Counted from the first letter of the stretch, positions 26,388 to 34,730 are shown. The stretch: DNA of 57,703 bases from Burkholderiales bacterium (GCA_016185015.1 JACPOI010000046.1:1-57703); one strand, 5' to 3'. The notes: generated by a model not told the origin, from the sequence alone. Numbers and translations: made by a program.

Positions 26388-27349
26388 GACTTGGCTCCCT
26401 CGCTCTTCTTGAGCTGCAGCAGCAGCATTTTGGACAGGGTCAGCACGACGAAAGTGATGAAGAACAGCACCAGGCCCAGGTAGATCAGCGAGGCCTGGTG
26501 CAGGCCGGAGGCCGCCTCGGCAAACTCGTTGGCCAGGGCCGAGGTGATGCTGTTGGCTGCATCGAACACGCTGAGCGTATTGAGCTGGTTCATGTTGCCG
26601 ATGACGAAGGTGACGGCCATGGTCTCGCCCAGGGCACGGCCCAGGCCCAGCATGATGCCGCCGACGACACCGGCCTTGGTATAGGGCAGCACCACCTTGG
26701 AGACCACCTCCCAGGTGGTGGAGCCCAGGCCGTAGGCCGACTCCTTGAGCAGCGGCGGCGTCACCTCGAACACATCGCGCATCACGGCCGCGATGAAGGG
26801 AATGATCATGATGGCCAGGATGATGCCGGCCGACAAAATGCCGATACCCACCGGAGGCCCTGACACCAGGGCGCCCAGATAAGGCACACCGCTGAACAGC
26901 TTCTGCAACGGTGTCTGCACGTACTGGGCCAGGATGGGGCCGAACACCAGCAGGCCCCACATGCCGTAGACGATGGACGGCACGGCCGCCAGCAGCTCAA
27001 CGGCGGTGCCCAGCGGGCGCTTGAGCCAGGCCGGGCACATCTCGGTCAGGAACAGGGCGATGCCGAAACTGACCGGAACGGCGATCAGCAGCGCGATAAA
27101 GGAGGTGGCCAGGGTGCCATAGATCATCACCAGGCCGCCGAAATTCTCCTGCACCGGGTCCCACACCGGGCTGGTCAGGAAACCCAGACCATAACGTTCG
27201 ATGGCGGGCCAGGCGCCCACCAGCAGGGAGATCAGGATGCTGGCCAGCAGCGCCAGAGTCAACCACGCCGCGCCTTTGGCAAGCCAGCCGAACAGGACAT
27301 CGAACCAGGCTCCGGTTCGGGACGGTGACGCAGACGTGGAAGAACTCAT
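26384..27349 (-). CDS. pstC: Phosphate ABC transporter permease PstC
   Basis: First membrane subunit of the Pst importer, 321 aa. Visible features are the N-terminal helix [19 protein letters not shown], the conserved loop [20 protein letters not shown] facing PstB, and [19 protein letters not shown]. It follows pstS by 24 nt and overlaps pstA by 4 nt. Confidence 0.95.
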   Translation of the reverse strand: MSSSTSASPSRTGAWFDVLFGWLAKGAAWLTLALLASILISLLVGAWPAIERYGLGFLTSPVWDPVQENFGGLVMIYGTLATSFIALLIAVPVSFGIALFLTEMCPAWLKRPLGTAVELLAAVPSIVYGMWGLLVFGPILAQYVQTPLQKLFSGVPYLGALVSGPPVGIGILSAGIILAIMIIPFIAAVMRDVFEVTPPLLKESAYGLGSTTWEVVSKVVLPYTKAGVVGGIMLGLGRALGETMAVTFVIGNMNQLNTLSVFDAANSITSALANEFAEAASGLHQASLIYLGLVLFFITFVVLTLSKMLLLQLKKSEGAKS

Positions 27350-27373
27350 GACGTGCTGGTGTTTCAGTTTGGA

Positions 27374-28417
27374 TTACTTGAACGCGATGGCCTTGCCCGA
27401 AGCGTCCTTGATCTGGCTCCAGGACTTCTCGATGGCAGCCTTCACGCTGGCGGGCATGGGCACATAGTCCAGGTCGTCGGCCATCTTGTCGCCGTTGGCG
27501 TAGGCCCAGGAGAAGAACTTCAGGGCGGCAGCGGCGTTGACCGGCTTGTCCTGGGTCTTGTGCATCAGGATGAAGGTGGCACCGGTCATGGGCCAGGCAT
27601 CCTTGCCAGGCTGCTCGGTCAGGATCTGGTAGAAGCTCTTGGCCCATTCGGCGCCGGCAGCGGCGGCCTTGAAGGCCGTGTCGTCCGGCGAGACGAAGTT
27701 GCCGTTCTTGTTCTTCATCTGGGCAAAGACCATCTTGTTCTGCTTGACGTAGGCGTACTCGACATAACCGATCGAGTTGGGCAGGCGGCCCACGAAAGCG
27801 GCCACGCCTTCGTTGCCCTTGCCACCGGCGCCGGTGGGCCAGTTCACGGCGGTGCCCTCACCGACCTTGTCTTTCCACTCGGGGCTGACCTTGCTCAGGT
27901 AGTTGGTGAAGATGAAGGTGGTGCCGGAACCGTCAGCGCGGCGCACCGGGGCGATGGCTGCATCCGGCAGGTTCAGGCCGGGGTTGATCGCCTTGATCGC
28001 TGCATCGTTCCACTTGGAGATCTTGCCCAGGTAGATATCGGCAATCAGCGCACCCGTCAGCTTGAGCTGGCCGGCAGCGATGCCGGGGATGTTCACCACC
28101 GGCACCACGCCACCGATCACGGTGGGGAACTGCACCTGGTCCTTCTTGGCCAGGTCCTCGTCCTTGAGCGGCATGTCGGACGCGCCGAAGTCCACGGTCT
28201 TGGCGTCGATCTGGCGGATGCCGGCACCGGAGCCTACCGACTGGTAGTTGATCTTGACGCCGGAAGCCTTGTTGTATTCGGAGGCCCACTTGGCGTACAG
28301 GGGGGCCGGGAAGCTGGCGCCGGCGCCGGTCACGTCCTGGGCCGAAGCCAGGCTGGACACCGCCAGCAGCGTCGCGGCGCTCAGGCCGAAAAGTGCACGT
28401 TTGAAAGTCGTTGTCAT
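27374..28417 (-). CDS. pstS: Phosphate-binding periplasmic protein PstS
   Basis: The receptor of the Pst importer, 347 aa. A signal peptide (KRALFGLSAATLLAVSSLASA) is cut before QDVTGAGASFPAPLY, the family's N-terminus; phosphate-contacting segments include GSGAGIRQI, FGASDMPL and RRADGSGTTFIF. The start is ATG 28417 with AGGAG 7 nt upstream; a TTG one codon earlier is not needed. It heads the pst-pho operon and is preceded by a Pho box at 28467-28484. Confidence 0.97.
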   Translation of the reverse strand: MTTTFKRALFGLSAATLLAVSSLASAQDVTGAGASFPAPLYAKWASEYNKASGVKINYQSVGSGAGIRQIDAKTVDFGASDMPLKDEDLAKKDQVQFPTVIGGVVPVVNIPGIAAGQLKLTGALIADIYLGKISKWNDAAIKAINPGLNLPDAAIAPVRRADGSGTTFIFTNYLSKVSPEWKDKVGEGTAVNWPTGAGGKGNEGVAAFVGRLPNSIGYVEYAYVKQNKMVFAQMKNKNGNFVSPDDTAFKAAAAGAEWAKSFYQILTEQPGKDAWPMTGATFILMHKTQDKPVNAAAALKFFSWAYANGDKMADDLDYVPMPASVKAAIEKSWSQIKDASGKAIAFK

Positions 28418-28466
28418 CAAAAGCTCCTGGGGTTGGTTGGAGATGAAGTGACTTTAAGAAGCTTTT

Positions 28467-28484
28467 GTGTCATCCATATGACAA
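28467..28484 (-). promoter_or_regulatory. Pho box of the pst operon
   Basis: On the minus strand TTGTCAT-ATGG-ATGACAC has the 7-4-7 layout of a PhoB site. It ends 49 nt before the pstS start; a TTAAAG about 9 nt further on can serve as -10. Confidence 0.7.
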
Positions 28485-28518
28485 GGCCAAAGAAGCCGCC
28501 TCCCAGGGTGTCGCAATT

Positions 28519-28536
28519 CTGTCACGAAAGAGTCAC
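28519..28536 (+). promoter_or_regulatory. Pho box facing the divergent binding-protein gene
   Basis: CTGTCAC-GAAA-GAGTCAC on the plus strand is a 7-4-7 PhoB site, 52 nt before the ATG at 28589. TAAGCT at 28547 is a poor but correctly placed -10. Confidence 0.65.
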
Positions 28537-28588
28537 CGAGTCTCCCTAAGCTGGGCCCTCGCCTTTCCTACCCCGCAAGCGAGCCCCC

Positions 28589-29731
28589 ATGCCCCAAGCC
28601 GTTTCCCCGCACCGCCGCCAGCTCCTGCTGGGCACCTGCGCCAGCGCCCTGCTGACCAGCCTGCCAGCGCTTGCCCAGCCTTCGAGGGCGGTCGTTGCAC
28701 GTGTCCCGGAAATCGTGCAGATCGTCGACGCCTCCCCGGGCCAGTTGGACGTGTCGCGCGACTTCCTGATCGGCTCGCGCGCGGCCTGGCAGGACTACAA
28801 CGCCCGGGGCGGCTGGCGGGGCCGCCCGGTGCAACACACCGTGCTGGAAGTCGACGGCAGCCAGGGCGGCCTGCGACTGGCCCTGGACACCGTACGCTCA
28901 CTGCCCAACTGCCTGGCCCTGTGCGGGACCGCGGGTGACCGCGCGGCCGCCCAGCTGGTGAGGCTGATACAGCAGGAACAACTGGACATCGCGCACGTGG
29001 CCCCCTGGCTGCACGACGAGACGTTACCCGGCAACGACCGGACGTTCGCCATCTTCGCCTCGCGCCAGGAACAGATCGGCCATGCGCTGAAATCGCTGGC
29101 CATCATCGGCGTGCCCGAATTGGGCGCCGTGTTTGCCTCTGCGGCGGAGCAGTCCCTGTACCAGCCGGAGGTCGAACGCATCGCCACCGGGCTGAAACTG
29201 CGCCTCCAGTCTTACGCGCCCCAAGGCACGCTCCAGCGCCTGGGCCAGCAGTTGACCCCGCAGACCCCGCCGATCCTGCTCTTCATCGGCGGCACGCCGG
29301 AACTGGCCCAGTTCACGCTCGGGCTGGAAAAGCAGGATCGTCAGCGCTACGTCATCGGCCTGGCCGACGTCAACCTGCAGACCCTGAACCAGCTGGGGCA
29401 ATCGCGCAATACCCCGGTCATGGCCACCCAGGTCGTGCCCATGGTCACCGCCAGCCTGCCCATCGTGCGTGCCTACCGCCACACACTGGCGCGCCTGTTC
29501 GACGAGCCGCCGACGCCGCAGAGCCTGTCGGGTTTTATCGCCGCGCGGTATGCCCAGGAAGTGCTCAACGCCCTGGAGCCCGGCGCCACGCGGGCCCAGG
29601 TGCTGCAGGCCTTCCAGAAACAGGGCGCGCTCGATCTGGGCGGCTTTCGCATCAGCCACCAGGCGCAGCGGCGCGTGGGAGCCTATGTCACCCAAAGCAT
29701 GCTGAGCGCCGACGGCCGCATCCTCGGCTGA
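28589..29731 (+). CDS. Periplasmic ligand-binding protein (type I, Leu/Ile/Val-binding-like)
   Basis: A 380-aa exported receptor of the periplasmic-binding fold type I (Peripla_BP_6). The N-terminus has a twin-arginine-like signal (HRRQLLLGTCASALLTSLPALA) cut before QPSRA. In the body, LDVSRDFLIGSRAAWQDYN, LALCGTAGDRAAAQLV and the C-terminal GFIAARYAQEVLNAL follow the family layout. No permease or ATPase genes accompany it, so it may be a sensor or an orphan receptor. It diverges from pstS and has its own Pho box, so phosphate starvation control is likely. The ligand is unknown. Confidence 0.75.
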   Translation: MPQAVSPHRRQLLLGTCASALLTSLPALAQPSRAVVARVPEIVQIVDASPGQLDVSRDFLIGSRAAWQDYNARGGWRGRPVQHTVLEVDGSQGGLRLALDTVRSLPNCLALCGTAGDRAAAQLVRLIQQEQLDIAHVAPWLHDETLPGNDRTFAIFASRQEQIGHALKSLAIIGVPELGAVFASAAEQSLYQPEVERIATGLKLRLQSYAPQGTLQRLGQQLTPQTPPILLFIGGTPELAQFTLGLEKQDRQRYVIGLADVNLQTLNQLGQSRNTPVMATQVVPMVTASLPIVRAYRHTLARLFDEPPTPQSLSGFIAARYAQEVLNALEPGATRAQVLQAFQKQGALDLGGFRISHQAQRRVGAYVTQSMLSADGRILG

Positions 29732-29846
29732 AACTTGTGAATAAAGCTACTGCGCTTGCCCGTCGCCGCGTTGGGCGGCTCGCTACGATTTCTTCCCGGG
29801 TTTTGCGGCCGGGTACCATAAGTCCGATGAAGCCTGAGACCCGCGC

Positions 29847-31343
29847 ATGAAAAACGGAACCGAACTCGCCGCCATCGACCTGGGCTCCAACAGCTTCCGG
29901 CTTGAAATCGCCCAGCTCGACCACGGCCTGCTCAAGCGCCGCGAATACCTCAAGGAAACCGTGCGCCAGGGCAATGGCCTGGATGCAGACCGCAACCTCA
30001 GCGAAGACGCCATGCAGCGAGGCTGGGACTGCCTGGGTCGTTTCGCCGAACGCCTGGCCGGCTTCAAGAAAAACCAGGTGCGCGCCGTCGCCACCCAGAC
30101 GCTGCGCGAAGCCCGCAACCGCGAGGTCTTCCTGGAACGCGCGCAGAAGATCCTGGGCTTTCCCATCGACGTCATCTCCGGCCGCGAGGAAGCGCGCCTC
30201 ATCTACCAGGGCGTGGCCCACCTGTTACCGCAGTCCGACGAGCGCCGCCTGGTGGTGGACATCGGCGGGCGCTCCACCGAACTCATCCTGGGCCAGGGTT
30301 ACCGCCCGCGTTTCATGGACTCCTACCGCGTGGGCAGCGTGGCCTGGTCCATGCGTTATTTCCCCGACGGCGCCTTCAGCGCCGAGGCCTTCGAGACCGC
30401 CGAGGTCGCCGCCCAGGCCGTGCTGGACGAAGCCCTCACCAGCTGCCGGCGCGAAGACTGGGACCTGGCCTACGGCTCCTCGGGCACCGTGGGCGCCGTC
30501 GGCGATGTGCTGCAGGCCGCTGGCTGGGCCGAAGGCCTGATCACGCAGGAGGGCCTGGACTGGCTGCTGGAGCGCCTGCTCAAGGCCGGCAGCGCCGAGC
30601 GCCTGCGCATCGAAGGCATGAAGGATGACCGGCGCGCCGTGATCGGCGGCGGCGTCAGCGTGCTGCGCGCCCTCTTCGCCCTGCTGGACATCGAAGAAAT
30701 GCACGTGGCCCAGGGCGCGCTGCGCCACGGCGCGCTCTACGACCTGCTGGACCGAGAACACGAACAGAGCGACCAGCGCAGCACCAGCGTGGCGCGCCTC
30801 GCGCGCAACTTCAATGCCGACCCGGCCCAGGCCCGGCGCGTGAGCCAGGTGGCGCACCACCTGCTGCGCCAGCTGGCCGGCCCGGGCGAAGCCGAGGAAC
30901 TGGAACGCGCCCTGCGCAAGCTGGGCTGGGCCGCGCAGCTGCACGAGATCGGCAGCGCCATCTCGCACAGCGATTACCACAAGCACGGCGCCTACATCCT
31001 GGACAACGCCGACGCCGCCGGCTTCACCATGAACGAACTGCACCGCCTGGGCCAGCTCGTGCTGGGCCACCGCGGCAAGCTGCGCAAGCTGGACCTGGCG
31101 TTCGACGACGCAGCCTTCGTGCTGCAGCTGCTGGCCCTGCGCCTGGCCGTCATCCTCTGCCACGCGCGGCGCGATCCGGACCTGCAGGGCTTGCGCCTGG
31201 ACTGGGATGGGGAGCGTGAAGTGCAGCTCGACTGCCGCGCCGACTGGGTCGCCAAGTACCCGCAGTCGGCTTATCTGCTGCAGGAAGAAATGCAGGCCTG
31301 GCAGAAGACGGCCTGGACGCTGGACGTCCTGAACGCGGGCTGA
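29847..31343 (+). CDS. ppx: Exopolyphosphatase (Ppx/GppA)
   Basis: Hydrolyses inorganic polyphosphate from its ends (or the related pppGpp). The 498-aa protein has the ASKHA fold: phosphate-1 loop AAIDLGSNSFRLEIAQLD, the catalytic EGR region as ISGREEARLIYQGVA, phosphate-2 loop VVDIGGRSTELILG, then the C-terminal HD-like helical domain (LHEIGSAISHSDYHKHGAYIL). Length is that of Ppx. No Pho box was found in front of it, unlike ppk1 at 47248, suggesting that polymer synthesis rather than breakdown is the phosphate-controlled step here. Confidence 0.95.
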   Translation: MKNGTELAAIDLGSNSFRLEIAQLDHGLLKRREYLKETVRQGNGLDADRNLSEDAMQRGWDCLGRFAERLAGFKKNQVRAVATQTLREARNREVFLERAQKILGFPIDVISGREEARLIYQGVAHLLPQSDERRLVVDIGGRSTELILGQGYRPRFMDSYRVGSVAWSMRYFPDGAFSAEAFETAEVAAQAVLDEALTSCRREDWDLAYGSSGTVGAVGDVLQAAGWAEGLITQEGLDWLLERLLKAGSAERLRIEGMKDDRRAVIGGGVSVLRALFALLDIEEMHVAQGALRHGALYDLLDREHEQSDQRSTSVARLARNFNADPAQARRVSQVAHHLLRQLAGPGEAEELERALRKLGWAAQLHEIGSAISHSDYHKHGAYILDNADAAGFTMNELHRLGQLVLGHRGKLRKLDLAFDDAAFVLQLLALRLAVILCHARRDPDLQGLRLDWDGEREVQLDCRADWVAKYPQSAYLLQEEMQAWQKTAWTLDVLNAG

Positions 31344-31357
31344 GCCTTGCCGATCAC

Positions 31358-31378
31358 GGCGCCGAGGCCGACGGCGCC
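31358..31378. terminator. Hairpin between convergent genes
   Basis: GGCGCCG and CGGCGCC form a 7-bp stem between ppx and the small exported protein gene. No T-run is present, so this is a weak candidate. Confidence 0.3.
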
Positions 31379-31386
31379 CCGACGGC

Positions 31387-31680
31387 CTAGCGCGAGATCT
31401 TGCGCTCAATTTCGACCACGGCCCCCGACCTGAAGGTGATGACCGTCAAGGTGTCCGGATCCTGCGCATGCGGGAAGTAGGTCCAGGTCTTCTCCTCGGG
31501 CAGGCCCCTGAGGGCGTTGTTGGCAACCACGGATTCGTGATCCGGCTTGCCCACACGCACGAGGACTTCGCCCTCGGACATGCCCCTGCGGATGAAGCCG
31601 CGTTCGCGGGCATCCTGGGCCAGGGCCGCAAAGCTGGCGATGAGGAGCAGAGGCAGGAGGAAAACTCGGAAGATGTTCAT
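31387..31680 (-). CDS. Small exported protein, BamE/SmpA-like fold
   Basis: 97 aa with a signal peptide (MNIFRVFLLPLLLIASFAALA cut before QDARERG). The mature part GMSEGEVLVRVGKPDHES followed by WTYFP and a beta-rich end resembles the two-repeat fold of the SmpA/OmlA (BamE) or DUF2845 group, but it lacks a lipobox cysteine. It is probably periplasmic. The start at 31680 puts the signal peptide at the N-terminus; a longer start at 31716 adds an unlikely polar leader. Function unknown. Confidence 0.7.
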   Translation of the reverse strand: MNIFRVFLLPLLLIASFAALAQDARERGFIRRGMSEGEVLVRVGKPDHESVVANNALRGLPEEKTWTYFPHAQDPDTLTVITFRSGAVVEIERKISR

Positions 31681-31829
31681 GTGCGATTCCCCTTGATTGC
31701 GCGTTGGAGAGTGCACGGGAAGGGGTTTGACACCATGGCCAGACGGTCATCGCCTGTTCCTCCCATGCTTAGGGCGAGCGCTTATTTATATCTGAAATCT
31801 GCCACACGCAGGCCAAGTCGCGCCGGCCT

Positions 31830-32483
31830 TCAGGCCAGCCAACCCACCTTGCGCAGCGCCTGCACCAGCCCTTCGGCAAACTGGCGGTAGCCCTGGGCGT
31901 TGGCATGCACACTGTCGGCACGCAGACTGGGGTTGGACAAGACGGCAGCCCAGCCGGCCGCGTGCAGCGGGAGCTTGAGCTCCTCCGCCAGCTCGGCGTA
32001 GAGTGGATGGTCTTTGAGGCTGCCCGTGCCGGCCGCCAGCAGCGAGACCTGGGGCACCGCCACCAGCAGCACCTGGGCACCACCGGCGCTGGCAGTTCGG
32101 CTGATCTCGCGGATCGTTTCCTTGGCCCCGGCCGCGCTCATCTGGCGCAGGAAATCGTTGCCGCCGATGCTCACGATGACCAGCGCGGGTTGGTGCTCCT
32201 GCAGCAGGGCGGGTAGCCGTGCCAGCGCCTGGGCCGTGGTGTCACCCGAGACGCCACCGTTCACCACCTGCCAGCCCGTCAAAGCCTGCAAGACCGCTGG
32301 GTACGCCGTGTCTGCCGAGGCCCCCACGCCCGAGGTCAGCGAATCGCCGAGGGCCAGCACGGTGCTGCCGGCAGGCAAGGGCTGGGCCTTGGGCGCGCGC
32401 TTGCCGCAGGCGGGTAACAAGGTGGCAACTGCAAGGGCCCCAAGCAGATGACAGCGGGACCGATGATGATGAGAGGGCATCAT
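31830..32483 (-). CDS. Arylesterase / TesA-like SGNH hydrolase, lipoprotein
   Basis: A 217-aa GDSL-type esterase acting on short aryl or acyl esters or thioesters. SGNH blocks are all visible: block I VLALGDSLTSG with the nucleophile Ser, block II NGGVSGDTT, block III IVSIGGNDFL, and block V DSVHANAQGY with the Asp-His pair. The leader LLGALAVATLLPACGK has a lipobox-like LLPAC, so it is probably a lipoprotein. Its start codon abuts the end of an attC-like site (32484), marking the edge of the cassette cluster. Confidence 0.88.
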   Translation of the reverse strand: MMPSHHHRSRCHLLGALAVATLLPACGKRAPKAQPLPAGSTVLALGDSLTSGVGASADTAYPAVLQALTGWQVVNGGVSGDTTAQALARLPALLQEHQPALVIVSIGGNDFLRQMSAAGAKETIREISRTASAGGAQVLLVAVPQVSLLAAGTGSLKDHPLYAELAEELKLPLHAAGWAAVLSNPSLRADSVHANAQGYRQFAEGLVQALRKVGWLA

Positions 32484-32549
32484 GGGTAACGTAGAAGTAA
32501 CCGGCCTGCGCGGCTTTTCGCTTAGGTCCGATTGACTTCCGGGTTATGC
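32484..32549 (-). other. attC-like site of the Abi-alpha cassette
   Basis: Minus strand: GCATAAC at the left end and GTTACCC at the right end act as the outer core sites; inside, GGAAGTCAATCGG faces CCGGTTACTTC, which pair with one extrahelical base, the asymmetry typical of attC. It starts just past the stop codon of the 32553 gene. Confidence 0.6.
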
Positions 32550-32552
32550 GTC

Positions 32553-33293
32553 TTACGCACCTTGGACCCAATGAGGGTTGAGGTCATCGGGTACGCAAGA
32601 CTGCGCGAACATCTTTCCGAAACTCTCGAGAGCGATGACGCTCTTGATGTTTACGCCGGTCTGGCGGGAGGTGGCATCGTCCATAATCGGTTCTTGATTT
32701 CCGTCTTGCCAGATACCTGCCAGATTGAGGCTGTGGAGATGGTCCATATAGAGTCCGAAGTTGCCAGGGAACACGAGTTCGCTTAGCGGAAACTCATTGT
32801 GTGTCGTCGTTCTTGGTCCGAACGTACTCGATTCCTGACGAAACATGGCATGCTGTCGGAAAGAAAAGGGGCGTCGTTTAAGGTGAAAGAGAATCAGCGC
32901 CTCATCGGGACTCAGCTGAGTGATCAATTGAGCGAACGCAGGATGAGCTTCGCTCACCCGCTCTCGGTCGATGGCTCGGGCTAGAAGGTTGAGGAAAAGC
33001 TCGGCATTGATGCTCGTCTCTTCGACATATTGGAGGCCAGCGAACACAGGACCCGCAAGTTGCGGATGCGCTTTAACCCTGCGCTCCTCTGGTACTTTCT
33101 CGGCGACGCGTTCGAGGTACCGTTTCCATCGCTGATGTTGAGCGGCTAGATAATCCACGGGTGCCAAGGCAAAACGTGCCACCTTCGCTGCATTTCCGAG
33201 CGCTTCACCCACCTCTCTTGCAGCAGGTTGTGCTACGTCGCGGTAGGCCTCGGCGATTGGTACAACCTTTCCAATGTCTTCAAGCCAGTTCAT
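32553..33293 (-). CDS. Abi-alpha (DUF4393) protein
   Basis: 246 aa matching the Abi-alpha/DUF4393 family, which is linked to abortive phage infection: an N-terminal amphipathic helix (AYRDVAQPAAREVGEALGN), the segment HPQLAGPVFAGLQYVEE, then ELFLNLLARAIDRE and HPAFAQLITQLSPDEALIL. No membrane anchor or enzymatic motif is seen. The gene is a single-gene cassette: it starts 24 nt after one attC-like site (33317) and its stop is followed by another (32549). GC content and codon use are clearly lower than in the flanking core genes, in keeping with acquisition. The defence role is known only for the family. Confidence 0.8.
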   Translation of the reverse strand: MNWLEDIGKVVPIAEAYRDVAQPAAREVGEALGNAAKVARFALAPVDYLAAQHQRWKRYLERVAEKVPEERRVKAHPQLAGPVFAGLQYVEETSINAELFLNLLARAIDRERVSEAHPAFAQLITQLSPDEALILFHLKRRPFSFRQHAMFRQESSTFGPRTTTHNEFPLSELVFPGNFGLYMDHLHSLNLAGIWQDGNQEPIMDDATSRQTGVNIKSVIALESFGKMFAQSCVPDDLNPHWVQGA

Positions 33294-33316
33294 ATCAACT
33301 TAGAGCTCTAATAGAC

Positions 33317-33397
33317 GCATAACGTAAAAATGACCGGCGGACAGTAGGCCTGCGACTGCCGGCCGATAGGACGTCCGCGTCGATTGCCATGTTAGCC
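33317..33397 (-). other. attC-like site of the second cassette
   Basis: Minus strand: GGCTAAC (33397-33391), which contains the TAA stop of the 33392 gene, to GTTATGC (33323-33317). The interior AATCGAC...GCGGAC pairs with GTCCGC...GTCATT with a bulged C; about 81 bp in all. Confidence 0.7.
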
Positions 33398-34012
33398 CTC
33401 ACCGCCGAGTTCCCAAAGGTAGATGTCAAACACTCTTTCCTTGAACCATCCCTTCTGCACCACCCTTCGTAGCCCCGTTTCGCTTGGCTGAGGCGCCGGC
33501 AGGAACGGCCTAGCCGATGGTAAGAGCTGCACTGCAGCCTCGATTCCAGTTTTGTACTTCGCGTATTCCTTCTTCCAGGCATCAAAGTAGGTTGCGTAGT
33601 CGCCCTTGGGCCCCGGGTCTGCACCGAGCTTCCTCAATGCGATCCATGCGCGATCGTCGTAGATCTTGAAAGGACTGCGCGAGCTAAGCCAAAGTAACTT
33701 GGAGGCAGCTGAGATGTTCCTCTGAAATTTGGCCCGACGAAACGCGTCAGCCAGGGCCTCCACACTTTCAACCGGGTGCATATCCGACTGAGTTCGAACA
33801 TTCACGAGTTCCCTCGTAACACGAAGCGCGCGATCGTCTTTATCGATTCCCGAGAAGTTCCGCGATACCTGAAAGAAACGCAGCGCAGTACGAACAGCCT
33901 CCACGCTGGGACTGGCCTTTCGCACCTCGCGATGGAGCTTTGACTCCTTATGCTGCCACTGCAGCAAGAAGCGCATTGCACAAAACTCTAGGGTCAGCGA
34001 CGACTGGTGCAT
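33392..34012 (-). CDS. Cassette-encoded protein, possible OGG-like fold
   Basis: 206 aa of unknown function. The central stretch NISAASKLLWLSSRSPFKIY followed by DDRAWIALRKLG and YFDAWKKEY resembles the pattern of OGG/HhH-type proteins (ASKLL..P...IYD.RA..AL) found in some defence regions, but I cannot confirm the fold or a catalytic Lys/Asp pair. It starts directly next to an attC-like site (34016) and its TAA lies within the next one, the tight packing expected of an integron cassette. Lower GC than neighbours. Confidence 0.6.
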   Translation of the reverse strand: MHQSSLTLEFCAMRFLLQWQHKESKLHREVRKASPSVEAVRTALRFFQVSRNFSGIDKDDRALRVTRELVNVRTQSDMHPVESVEALADAFRRAKFQRNISAASKLLWLSSRSPFKIYDDRAWIALRKLGADPGPKGDYATYFDAWKKEYAKYKTGIEAAVQLLPSARPFLPAPQPSETGLRRVVQKGWFKERVFDIYLWELGGEG

Positions 34013-34015
34013 GAA

Positions 34016-34075
34016 GGCTAACGTTTGAGATGAGCGGGAGCCGTAGGCGATCCGCTCTCGATTGAATTGTTAGGC
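34016..34075 (-). other. attC site of the first cassette
   Basis: Minus strand: GCCTAAC (34075-34069), containing the TAA of the 34070 gene, to GTTAGCC (34022-34016). The arms CAATCGAGAGCGG and CCGCTCATCTCAAAC pair imperfectly around an inner loop. At 60 bp with good core sites it is the clearest attC in the window. Confidence 0.82.
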
Positions 34076-34390
34076 TTCTTGTCCATACCGACGTCCTGTT
34101 TGCAGTGCTGTGACTATTGCTCCTGCAACTGTGGCTAACGCGCCAGCACTCTCGAGGCACGGTTCCAAATGCGCAGCCAATAGCTCGGCTTGCGACCATT
34201 CGAGCGCCCAACTCTTTCCGGTGTGCTGATTTCGGAGAGACGGGGACAAGAAACCAACGAACTCGCCAGGATATCCGCTGCCCGGCAAGAAAAGCTCGTA
34301 TGTCTCGGAATCTGCGGCAAACACGAGAAGGTATGACCTGTCGCCCTCCATCTTCGCCGCGAGAATTTCAGACACTGCGGTGATCTGCAT
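34070..34390 (-). CDS. Cassette-encoded small protein of unknown function
   Basis: 106 aa from ATG 34390 (a TTG at 34396 would add two residues). The beta-rich start MQITAVSEILAAKMEGD and RSYLLVFAADSETYELFLP is followed by a helical end; no known domain recognised, no signal peptide or membrane segment. It is the first gene of the cassette cluster: a GTTAGGC core site (34404-34398, minus strand) sits 7 nt before the start and the stop is embedded in the 34016-34075 attC. Confidence 0.65.
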   Translation of the reverse strand: MQITAVSEILAAKMEGDRSYLLVFAADSETYELFLPGSGYPGEFVGFLSPSLRNQHTGKSWALEWSQAELLAAHLEPCLESAGALATVAGAIVTALQTGRRYGQEA

Positions 34391-34730
34391 TTCCAATGCC
34401 TAACGTGATATAGACCGCAAAAGTACGGAATAACATGGACTGACGTTCATCCTGACGCCTCCCCTGCTGCAAGCTAAGTGCTTGTTTTGTTTGAAGAATT
34501 CAGGCAAATATAGCGCAGGACCGAACTCCTAACAAACCGTGAAACCCCGCAAAAGTGCGGAATAACATCGGCGCTGCGTTCGCGGCCACAAGACCGGACG
34601 GACGCAAGTGCTTGTCGGCACAGCATTTTTCCCGCGTCCGCGACCAGCACGGCCAATTAAAGCCGACAAACCCCGCAATGTTTCCGCGCCCGCACTGTCA
34701 CGCCACTGCCTGGTGCGGGGCCGTTCTTCC
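34391..34730. other. Leader region of the cassette cluster (attI-like?)
   Basis: 340 bases without a gene. It holds two imperfect tandem copies of a ~130-bp unit: TAAC core (34398-34404 and 34527-34533), CCGCAAAAGTNCGGAATAA (from 34415 and 34547), and AAGTGCTTGT (34476-34485 and 34606-34615). Each copy begins with a core-site-like CCTAAC. No integrase frame is visible. This may be a duplicated recombination site or the remains of cassettes that lost their genes. Confidence 0.55.

Noticed and set aside
29732-29846. A Pho box before ppx
   Set aside because: No CTGTCA-like repeats are present in this gap.
34474-34656. Small minus-strand frame before the cassettes, considered as an integrase remnant
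   Set aside because: No tyrosine-recombinase motif; it spans the tandem repeat and has no ribosome site.
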